From contig NZ_JQNL01000001.1 in the NCBI RefSeq assembly GCF_000745235.1, forward strand, positions 4,561,267 through 4,625,266: a stretch of DNA of 64,000 nucleotides, read 5' to 3'. The position numbers were made by a program, and so were the translations under genes. This DNA is from Luteibacter mycovicinus (GTDB lineage Bacteria > Pseudomonadota > Gammaproteobacteria > Xanthomonadales > Rhodanobacteraceae). Shown piece by piece: positions 50,410-61,297 of this stretch (position 1 is the stretch's first letter; each line of letters begins with the position of its first letter). Under the pieces are notes generated by a model. The model was not told the origin of the DNA, did no database searches, and saw only the letters and a program-made list of their open reading frames with translations.

Positions 50410-50661
50410 ATGCTCAAGCTCGTCAAGACCACGAAGAATCGTCTCGCCAAGAACCCCCGCGTTCGCATGCTCGCTGCCACCGCGTTCCTGATGGTCGCAT
50501 CGGTGGGTAGCGCGTATGCCGCCGACGGCGACGCGTACGATCCCACCGCCGATGTCGCCAAGATCGCTGCTGCGGTTGTGGTCGCGGTCACCATCTCGGT
50601 CGCGTTCACGTCCGGCTACATCGGCATCAAGTCGTCGAAGCTGCCGCGCCGGGGCGCGTGA
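50410..50661 (+). CDS. Phage major coat protein, unit 2
   Basis: Intact 83 aa, identical to unit 1. Confidence 0.9.
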   Translation: MLKLVKTTKNRLAKNPRVRMLAATAFLMVASVGSAYAADGDAYDPTADVAKIAAAVVVAVTISVAFTSGYIGIKSSKLPRRGA

Positions 50662-50666
50662 TCCAT

Positions 50667-50772
50667 GCGGGCCATTCTTGCCTTCCTGCGCGCGGTGGCC
50701 CGCCTTTCAGTCAGGAGGGGCGGCGTCGGCACGCGGGTGTCCAGCTTGCTGGACCCCGTCGCCGCCGCCCCT
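50667..50772 (+). terminator. Tandem hairpins after the major coat gene, unit 2
   Basis: Both hairpins of 43548-43652 are repeated. The second arm here is GGGGCGGCG, which pairs fully with CGCCGCCCC, so this is probably the correct sequence. The open frame that runs through it into the pIII-like gene is fortuitous. Confidence 0.6.
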
Positions 50773-50826
50773 TCCTCCCTCTCAAACGAGGTGCTCCCGT
50801 ATGACGGGATACATTATTTTGGCCGC

Positions 50827-52210
50827 GTGGATTATGTTCGGCGCAGCGGTTACGCGCTGACGATTGCGGGGTGTTTGTTAGCGCTGTTCTCTGCGTCTGT
50901 ATCCGCAGACGATTGGTCGCCGACGTGTCCTAGTTTGCAGAGTTACCAGTCGGCGTGCGCGTCTAACGCAGCGGAAATGAACGGTAACAGTGCCTACCGT
51001 AACGTGCAGTGCGTCACGAGGCGGATTAACTCGACGTCCGTCGAAGTGGATCTTAAGTATCAGCAGAAAGACAACAACGATGCTTGGGTCGACGCGTCGT
51101 ATGTGGTAGGTCGCGTTAGTTGCCCAGTGGTTCCGCCCGCCAATCAGTGCGCGTCGCACGCGTCGCCTAGCGGTAGCGTCTGGGATTCCGGCTATTCGCA
51201 GGGTTCGACGGTATGCGCCGACTCTTGCGAGTTCGTTTTCACCCAGCAGCCCGGCACTATTACGGTCAGTGTTCCCGGAAGCGGCATCGGTCGCTCGCTC
51301 GGCACGTTTTCGCCTACCGGAAATAGCTGTTCTAGCGACAGTACGCCCCCGCCTCCGGCGTCTTCTCCGCCTCAGGTGTGCAGCGGCGGTTCCTGTTACG
51401 ACCCCAATTCGAATCAGTTCTGCTCGGTCAGCAGTTCGGGCGCGCAAACGTGCGTGAGCGGCCCGACCGATCCGGGTGGTGGTGCACCCCCTCAGCAGCC
51501 GTCCGGCTGCGCTGTCAACGGTTCTGCGGCTTCCTGCGCAGGCGACGCCGGCCAGCCGCCGCCTACGCCGCCTAACCCTCCTGTGTCCGACCCTCAGCAG
51601 CAGCAGACGGGTAGCGGCTCCTTTTCCGGCTCCGGTGTTGGCGGTGGCATCACGATCACGACCGGGACGTATCAGGGAACCACGACGGGGACAGGCGGCA
51701 ACGGCGGTTCAACCACGCCCGGTGGTGGAACGACTACGCCGGGTAACGGGACCGGTGGCGGTGACGGCGACGGTGACGGTGATGGTGATTGCACGGCGGG
51801 CAAGCTGTGCGACGACGCATATACGGAAGCTGCGTGCGGCGCGAGTCCTGCTACCGCTGCGACCCGTTGCTTGCCACGATGGCGGTAGAGGCTCAGCGTC
51901 AGCGGTGCCAGTCGCTTGGAATTCAGGCAGAGATCCAAGGGGCAATAAGGACAGCGGGAAGGAGGGCGGCGACCCGGATGTGTCGAGTTTGATCGACAAC
52001 GGCGACGATGATGCTCCCGTGCAGCTTAACGATGCGGGCTGGCTGGGTGGGCGCGGTTCGTGCCCTGTAAAGCCCGTCATGTTTCTCGATCACGATCTTA
52101 TGGGTGGCCCGGGCATTTGCGACACGGCAGCATTGCTGGCCGCGTGGGCATTGGTCGCGGCATACATCGTTGCCGCTGTGATCATCGGCAAATCGGTTAA
52201 GGGGAGCTGA
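50827..52210 (+). pseudogene. Phage adsorption protein (gIII-like), frameshifted, unit 2
   Basis: Same gene as 43707-45092, but one G is missing in GCTGGCGACC (near 51859) and one in the G run before CAATAAGG (near 51940), so the C-terminal domain and membrane anchor are out of frame. Otherwise identical to unit 1, which suggests sequencing error. Confidence 0.75.
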
Positions 52211-52212
52211 CG

Positions 52213-52518
52213 GTGCCTGCGTTTCTTATCCCGTTGATTGAAGTGTGCGGCGCAGCGTTGTCGCGACTTTTCTTCACGAGGGCAGGGCAGTGGTTGCTCA
52301 CTGCGTTGCTGTTCCTCGGCATCCAGTTCGGGTCGCAGAAATTTATCGTAGAGCCCGCGTTGTCGGCGATTCAGTCGGCTTTCGGCGGGTTGTCGGCGGA
52401 CACCGTTGCGTGGATGGCATACCTCAACGTTGATCGGTCAATCACGATTATTTTGTCGGCGTTCGCCTCGGCGGCGGGTAGTCGAATGATTCTCAAGCGG
52501 ATAGGACCCAAGTCATGA
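52213..52518 (+). CDS. Phage DUF2523 (gVI-like) protein, unit 2
   Basis: Intact 101 aa, identical to unit 1, with ATGA overlap to Zot. Confidence 0.85.
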   Translation: MPAFLIPLIEVCGAALSRLFFTRAGQWLLTALLFLGIQFGSQKFIVEPALSAIQSAFGGLSADTVAWMAYLNVDRSITIILSAFASAAGSRMILKRIGPKS

Positions 52519-53626
52519 TTTACCTGTTAACGGGCACACCCGGTTCCGGCAAGACCCTCGCCGCGATGGAGTTGATCGAGCAGTGGGGCAAGGAGAAGGC
52601 AGGGCGTCTGATCTACTCGGCGAACATCGACGGGCAGTGCTATCCGGGCGTGCTTCCTCTCGACGACGCTGGCGTCCTTGAGTGGCACAAGCACTGCGAG
52701 AAGGATTCGCTTGTCGTGGTGGACGAGGCGCAGCGCTATTGGCGCGCGTCTCGTGGTGGCGATCCGTCGCAGGCGATCATCGAGATGGAGACGCATCGTC
52801 ACGATGGCATCGATATCGTGTTGATGACGCAGCACCCAACGTTTCTACACGCGAACATCCGAAAGCTGGTGAACGTCCATATCCATCTTGTCGCGCACAC
52901 GAAAGCGAGCGCGTTGAGGTACGAATGGCGTGAGGCTCACGACGACGTGCAGGACAGCGCCTTGCGCATGTTGGGTGAGTTCAAGGAATGGAAGTACCCG
53001 GCTCACCTTTACCCGTTCTACAAGTCGGCCACGATGCACACGAAACGGCCAAGCGCCCGTGGGCGCAGGTGAAGGGTCGCATCGCCGCTGTCGTGTCGAT
53101 CGCCATGTTCGTTCTGGTCGTTGGGTTGGCATCTACGTGTTTCGCCACGGCGAAGTGCTCGCGGGCACGGGACGAAGAAGGAGGATGTCAAGCCCGTGCC
53201 TGCAGTCTCCCCGTCCAAGCCGTCTGCGCAGGTTTCAAAGGCCCCGAAGACAGCTGGTGAGTACGTCGAGCAGCAGATGCCGCGTATCCCTAGCCAGCCT
53301 TGGAGCGCGCCGCTGTACGACGGCCAGCAGGTCACCACGCATCCCAGGTCTATTGCGTGGCGAAAGGCGACGATTCGGATTGCCACTGCATCACGGAGCA
53401 GGGCACGCGTTACACGCTGGCCCTCGATATCTGTCTGAACGTAGCGAAGAACGGCCCGGCTTATGACCCGTTTAAGCCAGAGCGGCGTAAGGACGACACG
53501 CCATCGCGCGATGGCGTCAAGCCCTCCACGCCAGAGGCGTCTCCGGCGCTCGCTACGGCGGTCGCTGGGGTCGTTCCGGACGGTATCCCGGCGCCGCTTC
53601 CGCTGCGCGCTGGTGCGTCCAAGTGA
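52515..53626 (+). pseudogene. Zot-like assembly ATPase, frameshifted, unit 2
   Basis: ATPase half is in frame (Walker A and B intact) to about residue 178. Four single deletions follow: GGG to GG near 53047, GGGG to GGG near 53124 and near 53170, and CCCC to CCC near 53345. All are in homopolymers; no substitutions. The encoded protein would lose its membrane helix if the sequence is right. Confidence 0.75.
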
Positions 53627-53718
53627 ATTGGAGTCACGTGGGTTATCGGGTGATTTGTACTGTCGCTTGCGTCGTCGCGGGGGTACTCGTCAAGCGGTGG
53701 CTGTATCGTCGTCGGTGA
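53623..53718 (+). CDS. Tiny phage membrane protein (31 aa), unit 2
   Basis: Identical to the 46509 peptide. Confidence 0.45.
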   Translation: MNWSHVGYRVICTVACVVAGVLVKRWLYRRR

Positions 53719-53726
53719 CTGAGCGT

Positions 53727-53811
53727 CCTTCGGTCGCCCGGGCGAGACTGCAAATCGATTTGTCGCTTCGCCCGGGCAACCGAAGGTCTGGGGTGCAGGG
53801 GTTTCCCCTGC
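53727..53811. other. Long and short hairpins of the intergenic region, unit 2
   Basis: Repeats of the 60-nt hairpin (53727-53786) and the GCAGGGG-TTT-CCCCTGC hairpin (53795-53811), identical to unit 1. Confidence 0.55.
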
Positions 53812-53840
53812 GGATACGCTCTCGACCATTCAACGAAGAA

Positions 53841-53866
53841 GACCCGGCCATCGCTGGCCGGGTCTT
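53841..53866. terminator. Bidirectional terminator, unit 2
   Basis: Identical to 46727-46752. Confidence 0.75.
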
Positions 53867-53869
53867 TCT

Positions 53870-54144
53870 TCATGCCTCATCCAATGCCCGCAAAACCTGC
53901 TCTTGGTCGTCGTGGAACAATAGCGACTTTATCGCGTTGATGTGGATTCCGCCGTCCGCCATCGTGCGTCCCGGTGGAACGAGGTACTGCTGTACGATCC
54001 GCCATCCTCTCCATTTGTCGGTTTGGATGTCCTGTCGGCCATCGTGTCGCGCCATGGCCCAGTTCAGGATCTCGCGCAGTGGTATGTGTCGACCCTGAGG
54101 GTGATCAGTTCTCCGGGTTCAAGTTGCCATGTAGCCGAGGGCAT
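53870..54144 (-). pseudogene. 91-aa phage gene, frameshifted, unit 2
   Basis: Same as 46756-47031 except one G missing in CTGAGGGGTG (near 54098), which breaks the frame after about residue 16 from the start at 54144. Probably a consensus error. Confidence 0.65.
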
Positions 54145-54604
54145 CAGGTCTTCCTTTCTGTCGGCGGTACAGCATGCGCGTGGGCGTGTCAATTGCCTGC
54201 GAAGCTTTTTCAGGTATTCGCATAATGTATATAGGCCAACGTTCTGTAAAACAGGTGTTTCACCGCTAAATGCAGACGCTTTAGGCGTATAGACGGCTAA
54301 ACCGAATACTAGGAGGATGGCCGCTGCCGATTTCCCGATCTCGTCAGCCCATCGAAGCCACACCTTTGAGTTCGTGGGGTCTACCTTGGCGTCTCGTTCT
54401 GCTTGGATGCGCAGTGCCCATACGATTGCCCTTTCGCCGAGAGCGTTAGACATCTTTCGATGTAGTGCGGCTGGGGATGCCGCGTTCCCTGACGCCAGTG
54501 CTCACCGTCGCTTGTGTTGCACCGAGCAAGCGTGCTAGCGCCGAGTCAGACGTAAGGCCCCGGCGCTCCTTAACCCTGTCCATGAGATCGTGCGTGGCGG
54601 ACAT
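54119..54604 (-). pseudogene. Phage HTH repressor at unit 2/3 junction, frameshifted
   Basis: Native-form repressor with three single deletions: a T in the CTTTTCG run (near 54456), a T in CAGTTGC (near 54499), and a G in TGGGGCG (near 54182). The first two fall within or just after the HTH. Otherwise as 47006-47494. Confidence 0.75.
54217..54232. repeat. att core at the unit 2/3 junction
   Basis: TTCGCATAATGTATAT with phage flanks on both sides, identical to 47105-47120. Confidence 0.9.
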
Positions 54605-54617
54605 AAAACACCCTGTG

Positions 54618-54673
54618 TTGACGTAGGTAACACGGGCAGTGTAACGTGCCGACCCATAACGGGACGTGTTACC
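54618..54673. promoter_or_regulatory. Early promoter and paired operators, unit 3
   Basis: Identical to 40389-40444. Confidence 0.6.
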
Positions 54674-54689
54674 CGTTCAGGGGCCAGCC

Positions 54690-54860
54690 ATGATCGACAA
54701 CTTCGCCCGCGAGTGCATCGTTTCGCTCGCCGAGGACTGTGAAACCGCCCTCCGCATGGAGCTGGTTTCGCTGGACGCGCAGGACTTCGAGTGCGCCTCC
54801 ATCCATGCCGAAGCCGCCGAGCGCACTGCGCTGGCCGCGTTCCGCATCGCCAAGTCGTGA
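54690..54860 (+). CDS. Small early phage protein (56 aa), unit 3
   Basis: Intact, identical to units 1 and 2. Confidence 0.65.
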   Translation: MIDNFARECIVSLAEDCETALRMELVSLDAQDFECASIHAEAAERTALAAFRIAKS

Positions 54861-54874
54861 GGGGAGGGCCCGTC

Positions 54875-54997
54875 ATGCTTGCCTTCGTCCTTTCGGCCGG
54901 GATTTTCCTGTTCACCGTCTCATGTGCCCGGGCGTTCGTCGCGTGGCGCGCATACGCCGATCACCGCGCTCAGCTGGTCGCCGAGGGCTGGCTGTGA
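54875..54997 (+). CDS. Small phage membrane protein (40 aa), unit 3
   Basis: Intact, identical to units 1 and 2. Confidence 0.65.
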   Translation: MLAFVLSAGIFLFTVSCARAFVAWRAYADHRAQLVAEGWL

Positions 54998-55500
54998 TCG
55001 TCGATGGGGACGCATTGCAGGCTCTTTCGACCACTGGCGTCAGGCTGATCGCCGCCGCGGCTGTCACCGCCGTCGTCGTTTCGGTTGCGTGGACGTCGGG
55101 CCTCATCTCGATCATCTCTTCGAAGGTCCCGCGCCACGGCTCAGGCGTTGGCACCTATGCGGACTATCTCGATTCGAAGGGTATGGCGGCGTACTGCCAG
55201 AAGTGCGGCGCCCAGGTCGAGCCGGACGAGCCGTTTGGCGAAGTCGAGTGCGACGAATGCGGCTACGTCGGCGCTGCCGGTGAGACCGATGACGTCGAGC
55301 CTAACGAACCGTGGGACGAGAAACGCCAGCGTGAGTGGGACACTGAAAACTTCTTCGACAAGCTGGAGAAGAAGCACCGTCATATCGAATGCACGGACTG
55401 CGGCGCGGATATCGAGCGCGAGCAGTTTGAGTGGAGTGACACGGAGTGCCCCGCTTGCGGGCATCGCGGCATGCCGTACGAAACCGGCGACGAGGCCTGA
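54994..55500 (+). CDS. Major-coat-like zinc-ribbon fusion, unit 3
   Basis: Intact 168 aa, identical to units 1 and 2; one of the few unit 3 genes without an indel. Confidence 0.8.
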   Translation: MIVDGDALQALSTTGVRLIAAAAVTAVVVSVAWTSGLISIISSKVPRHGSGVGTYADYLDSKGMAAYCQKCGAQVEPDEPFGEVECDECGYVGAAGETDDVEPNEPWDEKRQREWDTENFFDKLEKKHRHIECTDCGADIEREQFEWSDTECPACGHRGMPYETGDEA

Positions 55501-55501
55501 T

Positions 55502-55777
55502 ATGCGCTTACGCGGACTTCCAGAGGCTTTCGAGCCTAACCGGCCACTACTACACGTCTCGACCGGTCGTTATTCCCGGGCCGGTCGAGTCCATCACGAA
55601 GCATGGTTTGCTACCGGGTGGCATGTCATCCGTGCCTGTCGATCCTCACTCGACGTACCCCGGCCTCTCGTCGTACGACCGTCGCCGTGTTCGTGAGGCG
55701 CGTATAGCGCTGTGGGGCAGGGGCCCTACGCCCACCTCGTCCCTCGCGAGCGTGAGTTGCTGGAGGCTGGCCTGTGA
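55502..55777 (+). pseudogene. 92-aa phage gene with compensating deletions, unit 3
   Basis: Two bases are lost in CGGCACCAC (near 55541) and one in the G run near 55720; total three, so the ends are in phase but the middle is misread. As 41273-41551 otherwise. Confidence 0.65.
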
Positions 55778-55863
55778 ACGCTCGCGGTGTGGTCAAGGTC
55801 TGCGTGTTTTTCACGTACGTCGTCGGTGGCGTGCTGCTCGTGCTTTTCGGGGACCACCTGTGA
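55774..55863 (+). CDS. Tiny phage membrane protein (29 aa), unit 3
   Basis: Intact, with both GTGA overlaps. Confidence 0.5.
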   Translation: MNARGVVKVCVFFTYVVGGVLLVLFGDHL

Positions 55864-56915
55864 TCCGGCGCGAAGCGCCGGTGATCCCGTCGGCTAACAG
55901 GGGATCAAAGTACCTGAACGCGAAGAAGGCGCTCCCTACGAAGCGTTCGCAGGTAGCTGCCAATATCGACTTCCTTCGTTTCAGCGCAGGCGCCGGTTAC
56001 GTCTTCGGGTCAGAGACCGAAGGCGATGCGATGATCTGGTCCGCCGAGCGGTTCGTTCGTACCTTGGCACCGAAGTCCGGTATCCACGTTGAGCCCGCAT
56101 GAAGGGCGGCCGTCGCGGCTACGCGCATCACGTGGTTCTTCTCACGCCTGACGGCAGTGCTTGCGCGACGTCTGTTGGGGTGGCGAAAATCAGCGCGGAA
56201 CGGTGTCCGTGGAGATGACGGGCGCAGCATGCGCCCTCGTTGAAGCGGGCTTGACCACGACGTGGCGTGGTCACAAGTCCGTGAAATGCTCGACACCATC
56301 GCCGCCAAGATCACGCGGGTCGATGTCGCTCACGATGATTACAAGGGTGAGCGTGGTCTCGAGCTTGCCAAGGAGTTGTACGACCTGGGCGAATTCGTGA
56401 CGGCGGTCGCCCTCCTGCGTCCAATGTACAGGGCTGGAACGACGGTAGTGGCATGACGATGTACATCGGCAAGCCCACCGGTCGCAGCCAATTGGTGGTG
56501 TACGAGAAGGGTAGGGAGCAGGGCTACCGCGACGTGAGGAATACGCTGAGTGGGTCCGCTGGGAAGGTCGTTTCTATCACCGCAAGGGCTATGAAATTCC
56601 GCTCGACGTGTTGGTCGAACCCGCTCTGTTTCTGGTCGGCCGCTACCCGGCGCTCTCGTGGGTCAGCGCTGTGATGTGCCGCATCAAGTCCAGCGTTGTC
56701 CGCGCCAAGGCGAACCTTCAAAACGCGATGCGGCATTGCAAGCGCCAGTACGGCGGCTTGCTGAACTACCTCGCCTGCATCGCGGACGACACCACGGATC
56801 TCGGCGACCTCGTTTCCTCGTTCCTCACCCGCGACGCCCTCCCAAGTGGGTCGGCGAAAACCCATTCGGTCGAGCCGTCGCGCTCGACGCGCATCCGTTC
56901 GCAGCACCGTTTTAG
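55860..56915 (+). pseudogene. Rep, frameshifted, unit 3
   Basis: Six single-base deletions relative to unit 1 (near 56098, 56166, 56251, 56403, 56535, 56840), mostly in GG, CC or TTT runs. The N- and C-terminal ends are in phase after all six, so the gene as read is broken in the middle. The start hairpin is at 55865-55881. Confidence 0.75.
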
Positions 56916-56961
56916 CCCGGTCTCGGACCGGAAAACCGGCCACTTCCGGCCAAGTCAAGTA

Positions 56962-56975
56962 GACGTCCAAACGTC
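56962..56975. promoter_or_regulatory. Dyad upstream of the ssDNA-binding protein gene, unit 3
   Basis: Same GACGT-CCAA-ACGTC element. Confidence 0.45.
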
Positions 56976-56990
56976 GTAGGAGAGTCAGTT

Positions 56991-57269
56991 ATGTCCAAGC
57001 GTATCGTTCGTTTCACCGCCGAGATCAAGCTCGTCCCGAATAAGAAACAGCAGGGCAAAAATCACGGTTTCCAGAGCGCCCGGCTCGTTGACGCCGACGG
57101 CGGTTACGAGAAGTTTGAGGTGTATTTCGACCCGTCGAAGGCCTCGTTCGCTCGCGAGCCGGGTGACTACACCATCGAGGCGAGCGAGCCGAAGATCGTC
57201 GATGGTCGCCTCGTGATCTTTCCCGATTTCGTCCCGGCTAAGCCGGTTGCACGTTCGCAGGCTGCGTGA
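56991..57269 (+). CDS. Phage ssDNA-binding protein (gV-like), unit 3
   Basis: Intact, identical to units 1 and 2. Confidence 0.7.
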   Translation: MSKRIVRFTAEIKLVPNKKQQGKNHGFQSARLVDADGGYEKFEVYFDPSKASFAREPGDYTIEASEPKIVDGRLVIFPDFVPAKPVARSQAA

Positions 57270-57466
57270 TGGACGTGGGCGCAGGGATGTACCTGACCTG
57301 CGTCCAGTTCGACGCAGCGACCTCCACATGCACGCAGACCGCGTGGATGCCTCCGCCGACGTTAATCCCGCCGATGTCGTCGGAAGCGGGACAGACCCTT
57401 GGTATCGCGATCTTTTCAGGTCTCGTTGCCATCGCTGTCTCTAAGTTGCCCAGGCGCGGAATGTGA
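57269..57466 (+). CDS. Minor coat protein candidate (65 aa), unit 3
   Basis: Intact, identical to units 1 and 2. Confidence 0.7.
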   Translation: MDVGAGMYLTCVQFDAATSTCTQTAWMPPPTLIPPMSSEAGQTLGIAIFSGLVAIAVSKLPRRGM

Positions 57467-57510
57467 TCGATCAGGGGACGCCATTCCGGCGCCCATTTCA
57501 GGAGAAAACC

Positions 57511-57760
57511 ATGCTCAAGCTCGTCAAGACCACGAAGAATCGTCTCGCCAAGAACCCCCGCGTTCGCATGCTCGCTGCCACCGCGTTCCTGATGGTCGCA
57601 TCGGGGGTAGCGCGTATGCCGCCGACGGCGACGCGTACGATCCCACCGCCGATGTCGCCAAGATCGCTGCTGCGTTGTGGTCGCGGTCACCATCTCGGTC
57701 GCGTTCACGTCCGGCTACATCGGCATCAAGTCGTCGAAGCTGCCGCGCCGGGGCGCGTGA
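57511..57760 (+). pseudogene. Major coat protein, frameshifted, unit 3
   Basis: Two single deletions (near 57605, TCGGTGGG to TCGGGGG; near 57675, GCGGTT to GCGTT) put the mature domain out of frame. Otherwise equal to unit 1. Confidence 0.75.
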
Positions 57761-57765
57761 TCCAT

Positions 57766-57868
57766 GCGGGCCATTCTTGCCTTCCTGCGCGCGGTGGCCC
57801 GCCTTTCAGTCAGGAGGGGCGGCGTCGGCACGCGGGTCCAGCTTGCTGAACCCCGTCGCCGCCCCCTT
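57766..57868 (+). terminator. Tandem hairpins after the major coat gene, unit 3
   Basis: First hairpin is unchanged; the second has several losses and a GGACC to GAACC change on its right arm, so it pairs less well here than in unit 2. Confidence 0.45.
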
Positions 57869-57919
57869 CTCCTCTCAAACGAGGTGCTCCCGTATGACGG
57901 GATACATTATTTTGGCCGC

Positions 57920-59298
57920 GTGGATTATGTTCGGCGCAGCGGTTACGCGCTGACGATTGCGGGGTGTTTGTTAGCGCTGTTCTCTGCGTCTGTATCCGCA
58001 GACGATTGGTCGCCGACGTGTCCTAGTTTGCAGAGTTACCAGTCGGCGTGCGCGCTAACGCAGCGGAAATGAACGGTAACAGTGCCTACCGTAACGTGCA
58101 GTGCGTCACGAGGCGGATTAACTCGACGTCCGTCGAAGTGGATCTTAAGTATCAGCAGAAAGACAACAACGATGCTTGGGTCGACGCGTCGTATGTGGTA
58201 GGTCGCGTTAGTTGCCCAGTGGTTCCGCCCGCCAATCAGTGCGCGTCGCACGCGTCGCCTAGCGGTAGCGTCTGGGATTCCGGCTATTCGCAGGGTTCGA
58301 CGGTATGCGCCGACTCTTGCGAGTTCGTTTTCACCCAGCAGCCCGGCACTATTACGGTCAGTGTTCCCGGAAGCGGCATCGGTCGCTCGCTCGGCACGTT
58401 TTCGCCTACCGGAAATAGCTGTTCTAGCGACAGTACGCCCCCGCCTCCGGCGTCTTCTCCGCTCAGGTGTGCAGCGGCGGTTCCTGTTACGACCCCAATT
58501 CGAATCAGTTCTGCTCGGTCAGCAGTTCGGGCGCGCAAACGTGCGTGAGCGGCCGACCGATCCGGGTGGTGGTGCACCCCCTCAGCAGCCGTCCGGCTGC
58601 GCTGTCAACGGTTCTGCGGCTTCCTGCGCAGGCGACGCCGGCCAGCCGCCGCCTACGCCGCCTAACCCTCCTGTGTCCGACCCTCAGCAGCAGCAGACGG
58701 GTAGCGGCTCCTTTTCCGGCTCCGGTGTTGGCGGTGGCATCACGATCACGACCGGGACGTATCAGGGAACCACGACGGGGACAGGCGGCAACGGCGGTTC
58801 AACCACGCCCGGTGGTGGAACGACTACGCCGGGTAACGGGACCGGTGGCGGTGACGGCGACGGTGACGGTGATGGTGATTGCACGGCGGGCAAGCTGTGC
58901 GACGACGCATATACGGAAGCTGCGTGCGGCGCGAGTCCTGCTACCGCTGGCGACCCGTTGCTTGCCACGATGGCGGTAGAGGCTCAGCGTCAGCGGTGCC
59001 AGTCGCTTGGAATTCAGGCAGAGATCCAAGGGGGCAATAAGGACAGCGGGAAGGAGGGCGGCGACCCGGATGTGTCGAGTTTGATCGACAACGGCGACGA
59101 TGCTCCCGTGCAGCTTAACGATGCGGGCTGGCTGGGGGGGCGCGGCCGTGCCCTGTAAAGCCCGTCATGTTTCTCGATCACGATCTTATGGGTGGCCCGG
59201 GCATTTGCGACACGGCAGCATTGCTGGCCGCGTGGGCATTGGTCGCGGCATACATCGTTGCCGCTGTGATCATCGGCAAATCGGTTAAGGGGAGCTGA
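57920..59298 (+). pseudogene. Phage adsorption protein (gIII-like), frameshifted, unit 3
   Basis: Same gene as 43707-45092 with several deletions (e.g. near 58053, 58462, 58553, 59098, 59143). Segments of correct protein alternate between frames. The Gly/Thr linker is intact. Confidence 0.72.
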
Positions 59299-59300
59299 CG

Positions 59301-59604
59301 GTGCCTGCGTTTCTTATCCCGTTGATTGAAGTGTGCGGCGCAGCGTTGTCGCGACTTTTCTTCACGAGGGCAGGGCAGTGGTTGCTCACTGCGTTGCTGT
59401 TCCTCGGCATCCAGTTCGGGTCGCAGAAATTTATCGTAGAGCCCGCGTTGTCGGCGATTCAGTCGGCTTTCGCGGGTTGTCGGCGGACACCGTTGCGTGG
59501 ATGGCATACCTCAACGTTGATCGGTCAATCACGATTATTTTGTCGGCGTTCGCCTCGGCGGCGGGTAGTCGAATGATTCTCAAGCGATAGGACCCAAGTC
59601 ATGA
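59301..59604 (+). pseudogene. DUF2523 (gVI-like), frameshifted, unit 3
   Basis: Two single G deletions (near 59472 and 59586) alter the last third of the protein. Confidence 0.72.
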
Positions 59605-60709
59605 TTTACCTGTTAACGGGCACCCCGGTTCCGGCAAGACCCTCGCCGCGATGGAGTTGATCGAGCAGTGGGGCAAGGAGAAGGCAGGGCGTCTGATCTA
59701 CTCGGCGAACATCGACGGGCAGTGCTATCCGGGCGTGCTTCCTCTCGACGACGCTGGCGTCCTTGAGTGGCACAAGCACTGCGAGAAGGATTCGCTTGTC
59801 GTGGTGGACGAGGCGCAGCGCTATTGGCGCGCGTCTCGTGGTGGCGATCCGTCGCAGGCGATCATCGAGATGGAGACGCATCGTCACGATGGCATCGATA
59901 TCGTGTTGATGACGCAGCACCCAACGTTTCTACACGCGAACATCCGAAAGCTGGTGAACGTCCATATCCATCTTGTCGCGCACACGAAAGCGAGCGCGTT
60001 GAGGTACGAATGGCGTGAGGCTCACGACGACGTGCAGGACAGCGCCTTGCGCATGTTGGGTGAGTTCAAGGAATGGAAGTACCGGCTCACCTTTACCCGT
60101 TCTACAAGTCGGCCACGATGCACACGAAACGGGCCAAGCGCCCGTGGGCGCAGGTGAAGGGTCGCATCGCCGCTGTCGTGTCGATCGCCATGTTCGTTCT
60201 GGTCGTTGGGGTTGGCATCTACGTGTTTCGCCACGGCGAAGTGCTCGCGGGCACGGGGACGAAGAAGGAGGATGTCAAGCCCGTGCCTGCAGTCTCCCCG
60301 TCCAAGCCGTCTGCGCAGGTTTCAAAGGCCCCGAAGACAGCTGGTGAGTACGTCGAGCAGCAGATGCCGCGTATCCCTAGCCAGCCTTGGAGCGCGCGCT
60401 GTACGACGGCCAGCAGGTCACCACGCATCCCAGGTCTATTGCGTGGCGAAAGGCGACGATTCGGATTGCCACTGCATCACGGAGCAGGGCACGCGTTACA
60501 CGCTGGCCCTCGATATCTGTCTGAACGTAGCGAAGAACGGCCCGGCTTATGACCCGTTTAAGCCAGAGCGGCGTAAGGACGACACGCATCGCGCGATGGC
60601 GTCAAGCCCTCCACGCCAGAGGCGTCCGGCGCTCGCTACGGCGGTCGCTGGGGTCGTTCCGGACGGTATCCCGGCGCCGCTTCCGCTGCGCGCTGGTGCG
60701 TCCAAGTGA
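59601..60709 (+). pseudogene. Zot-like assembly ATPase, frameshifted, unit 3
   Basis: A deletion in the Walker A codons themselves (ACACCC to ACCCC near 59622) plus five more small deletions (near 60083, 60398, 60432, 60587 and a two-base loss near 60627). Otherwise as unit 1. Confidence 0.75.
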
Positions 60710-60801
60710 ATTGGAGTCACGTGGGTTATCGGGTGATTTGTACTGTCGCTTGCGTCGTCGCGGGGGTACTCGTCAAGCGGTGGCTGTATCGTCGTCGGTG
60801 A
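60706..60801 (+). CDS. Tiny phage membrane protein (31 aa), unit 3
   Basis: Intact, identical to units 1 and 2. Confidence 0.45.
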   Translation: MNWSHVGYRVICTVACVVAGVLVKRWLYRRR

Positions 60802-60809
60802 CTGAGCGT

Positions 60810-60894
60810 CCTTCGGTCGCCCGGGCGAGACTGCAAATCGATTTGTCGCTTCGCCCGGGCAACCGAAGGTCTGGGGTGCAGGGGTTTCCCCTGC
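60810..60894. other. Long and short hairpins of the intergenic region, unit 3
   Basis: 60-nt hairpin at 60810-60869 and short hairpin at 60878-60894, identical to units 1 and 2. Confidence 0.55.
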
Positions 60895-60923
60895 GGATAC
60901 GCTCTCGACCATTCAACGAAGAA

Positions 60924-60949
60924 GACCCGGCCATCGCTGGCCGGGTCTT
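60924..60949. terminator. Bidirectional terminator, unit 3
   Basis: Identical to 46727-46752. Confidence 0.75.
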
Positions 60950-60952
60950 TCT

Positions 60953-61227
60953 TCATGCCTCATCCAATGCCGCAAAACCTGCTCTTGGTCGTCGTGGAAC
61001 AATAGCGACTTTATCGCGTTGATGTGGATTCCGCCGTCCGCCATCGTGCGTCCCGGTGGAACGAGGTACTGCTGTACGATCCGCCATCCTCTCCATTTGT
61101 CGGTTTGGATGTCCTGTCGGCCATCGTGTCGCGCCATGGCCCAGTTCAGGATCTCGCGCAGTGGTATGTGTCGACCCTGAGGGGTGATCAGTTCTCCGGG
61201 TTCAAGTTGCCATGTAGCCGAGGGCAT
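60953..61227 (-). pseudogene. 91-aa phage gene, frameshifted near its end, unit 3
   Basis: One C is missing near 60970 so the last residues are misread and the frame runs on to 60913. At this right end no complete repressor gene lies upstream, only the last 30 or so codons of one (61203-61299) before dif. Confidence 0.65.
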
Positions 61228-61297
61228 CAGGTCTTCCTTTCTGTCGGCGGTACAGCATGCGCGTGGGGCGTGTCAATTGCCTGCGAAGCTTTTCAGG

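Larger units (their letters stand above)
47105..54216. mobile_element. Prophage unit 2 (7112 bp)
   Basis: Same gene set as unit 1. Left two thirds intact; the pIII-like and Zot genes, the 91-aa gene and the following repressor are interrupted by single-base deletions, mostly in G or C runs. Confidence 0.9.

Noticed and set aside
50665..50826. Longer N-terminus for the pIII-like gene in unit 2
   Set aside because: It reads through the GC-rich terminator hairpin and places residues before a good signal peptide; in unit 1 the frame differs. The GTG just before the signal peptide is preferred.
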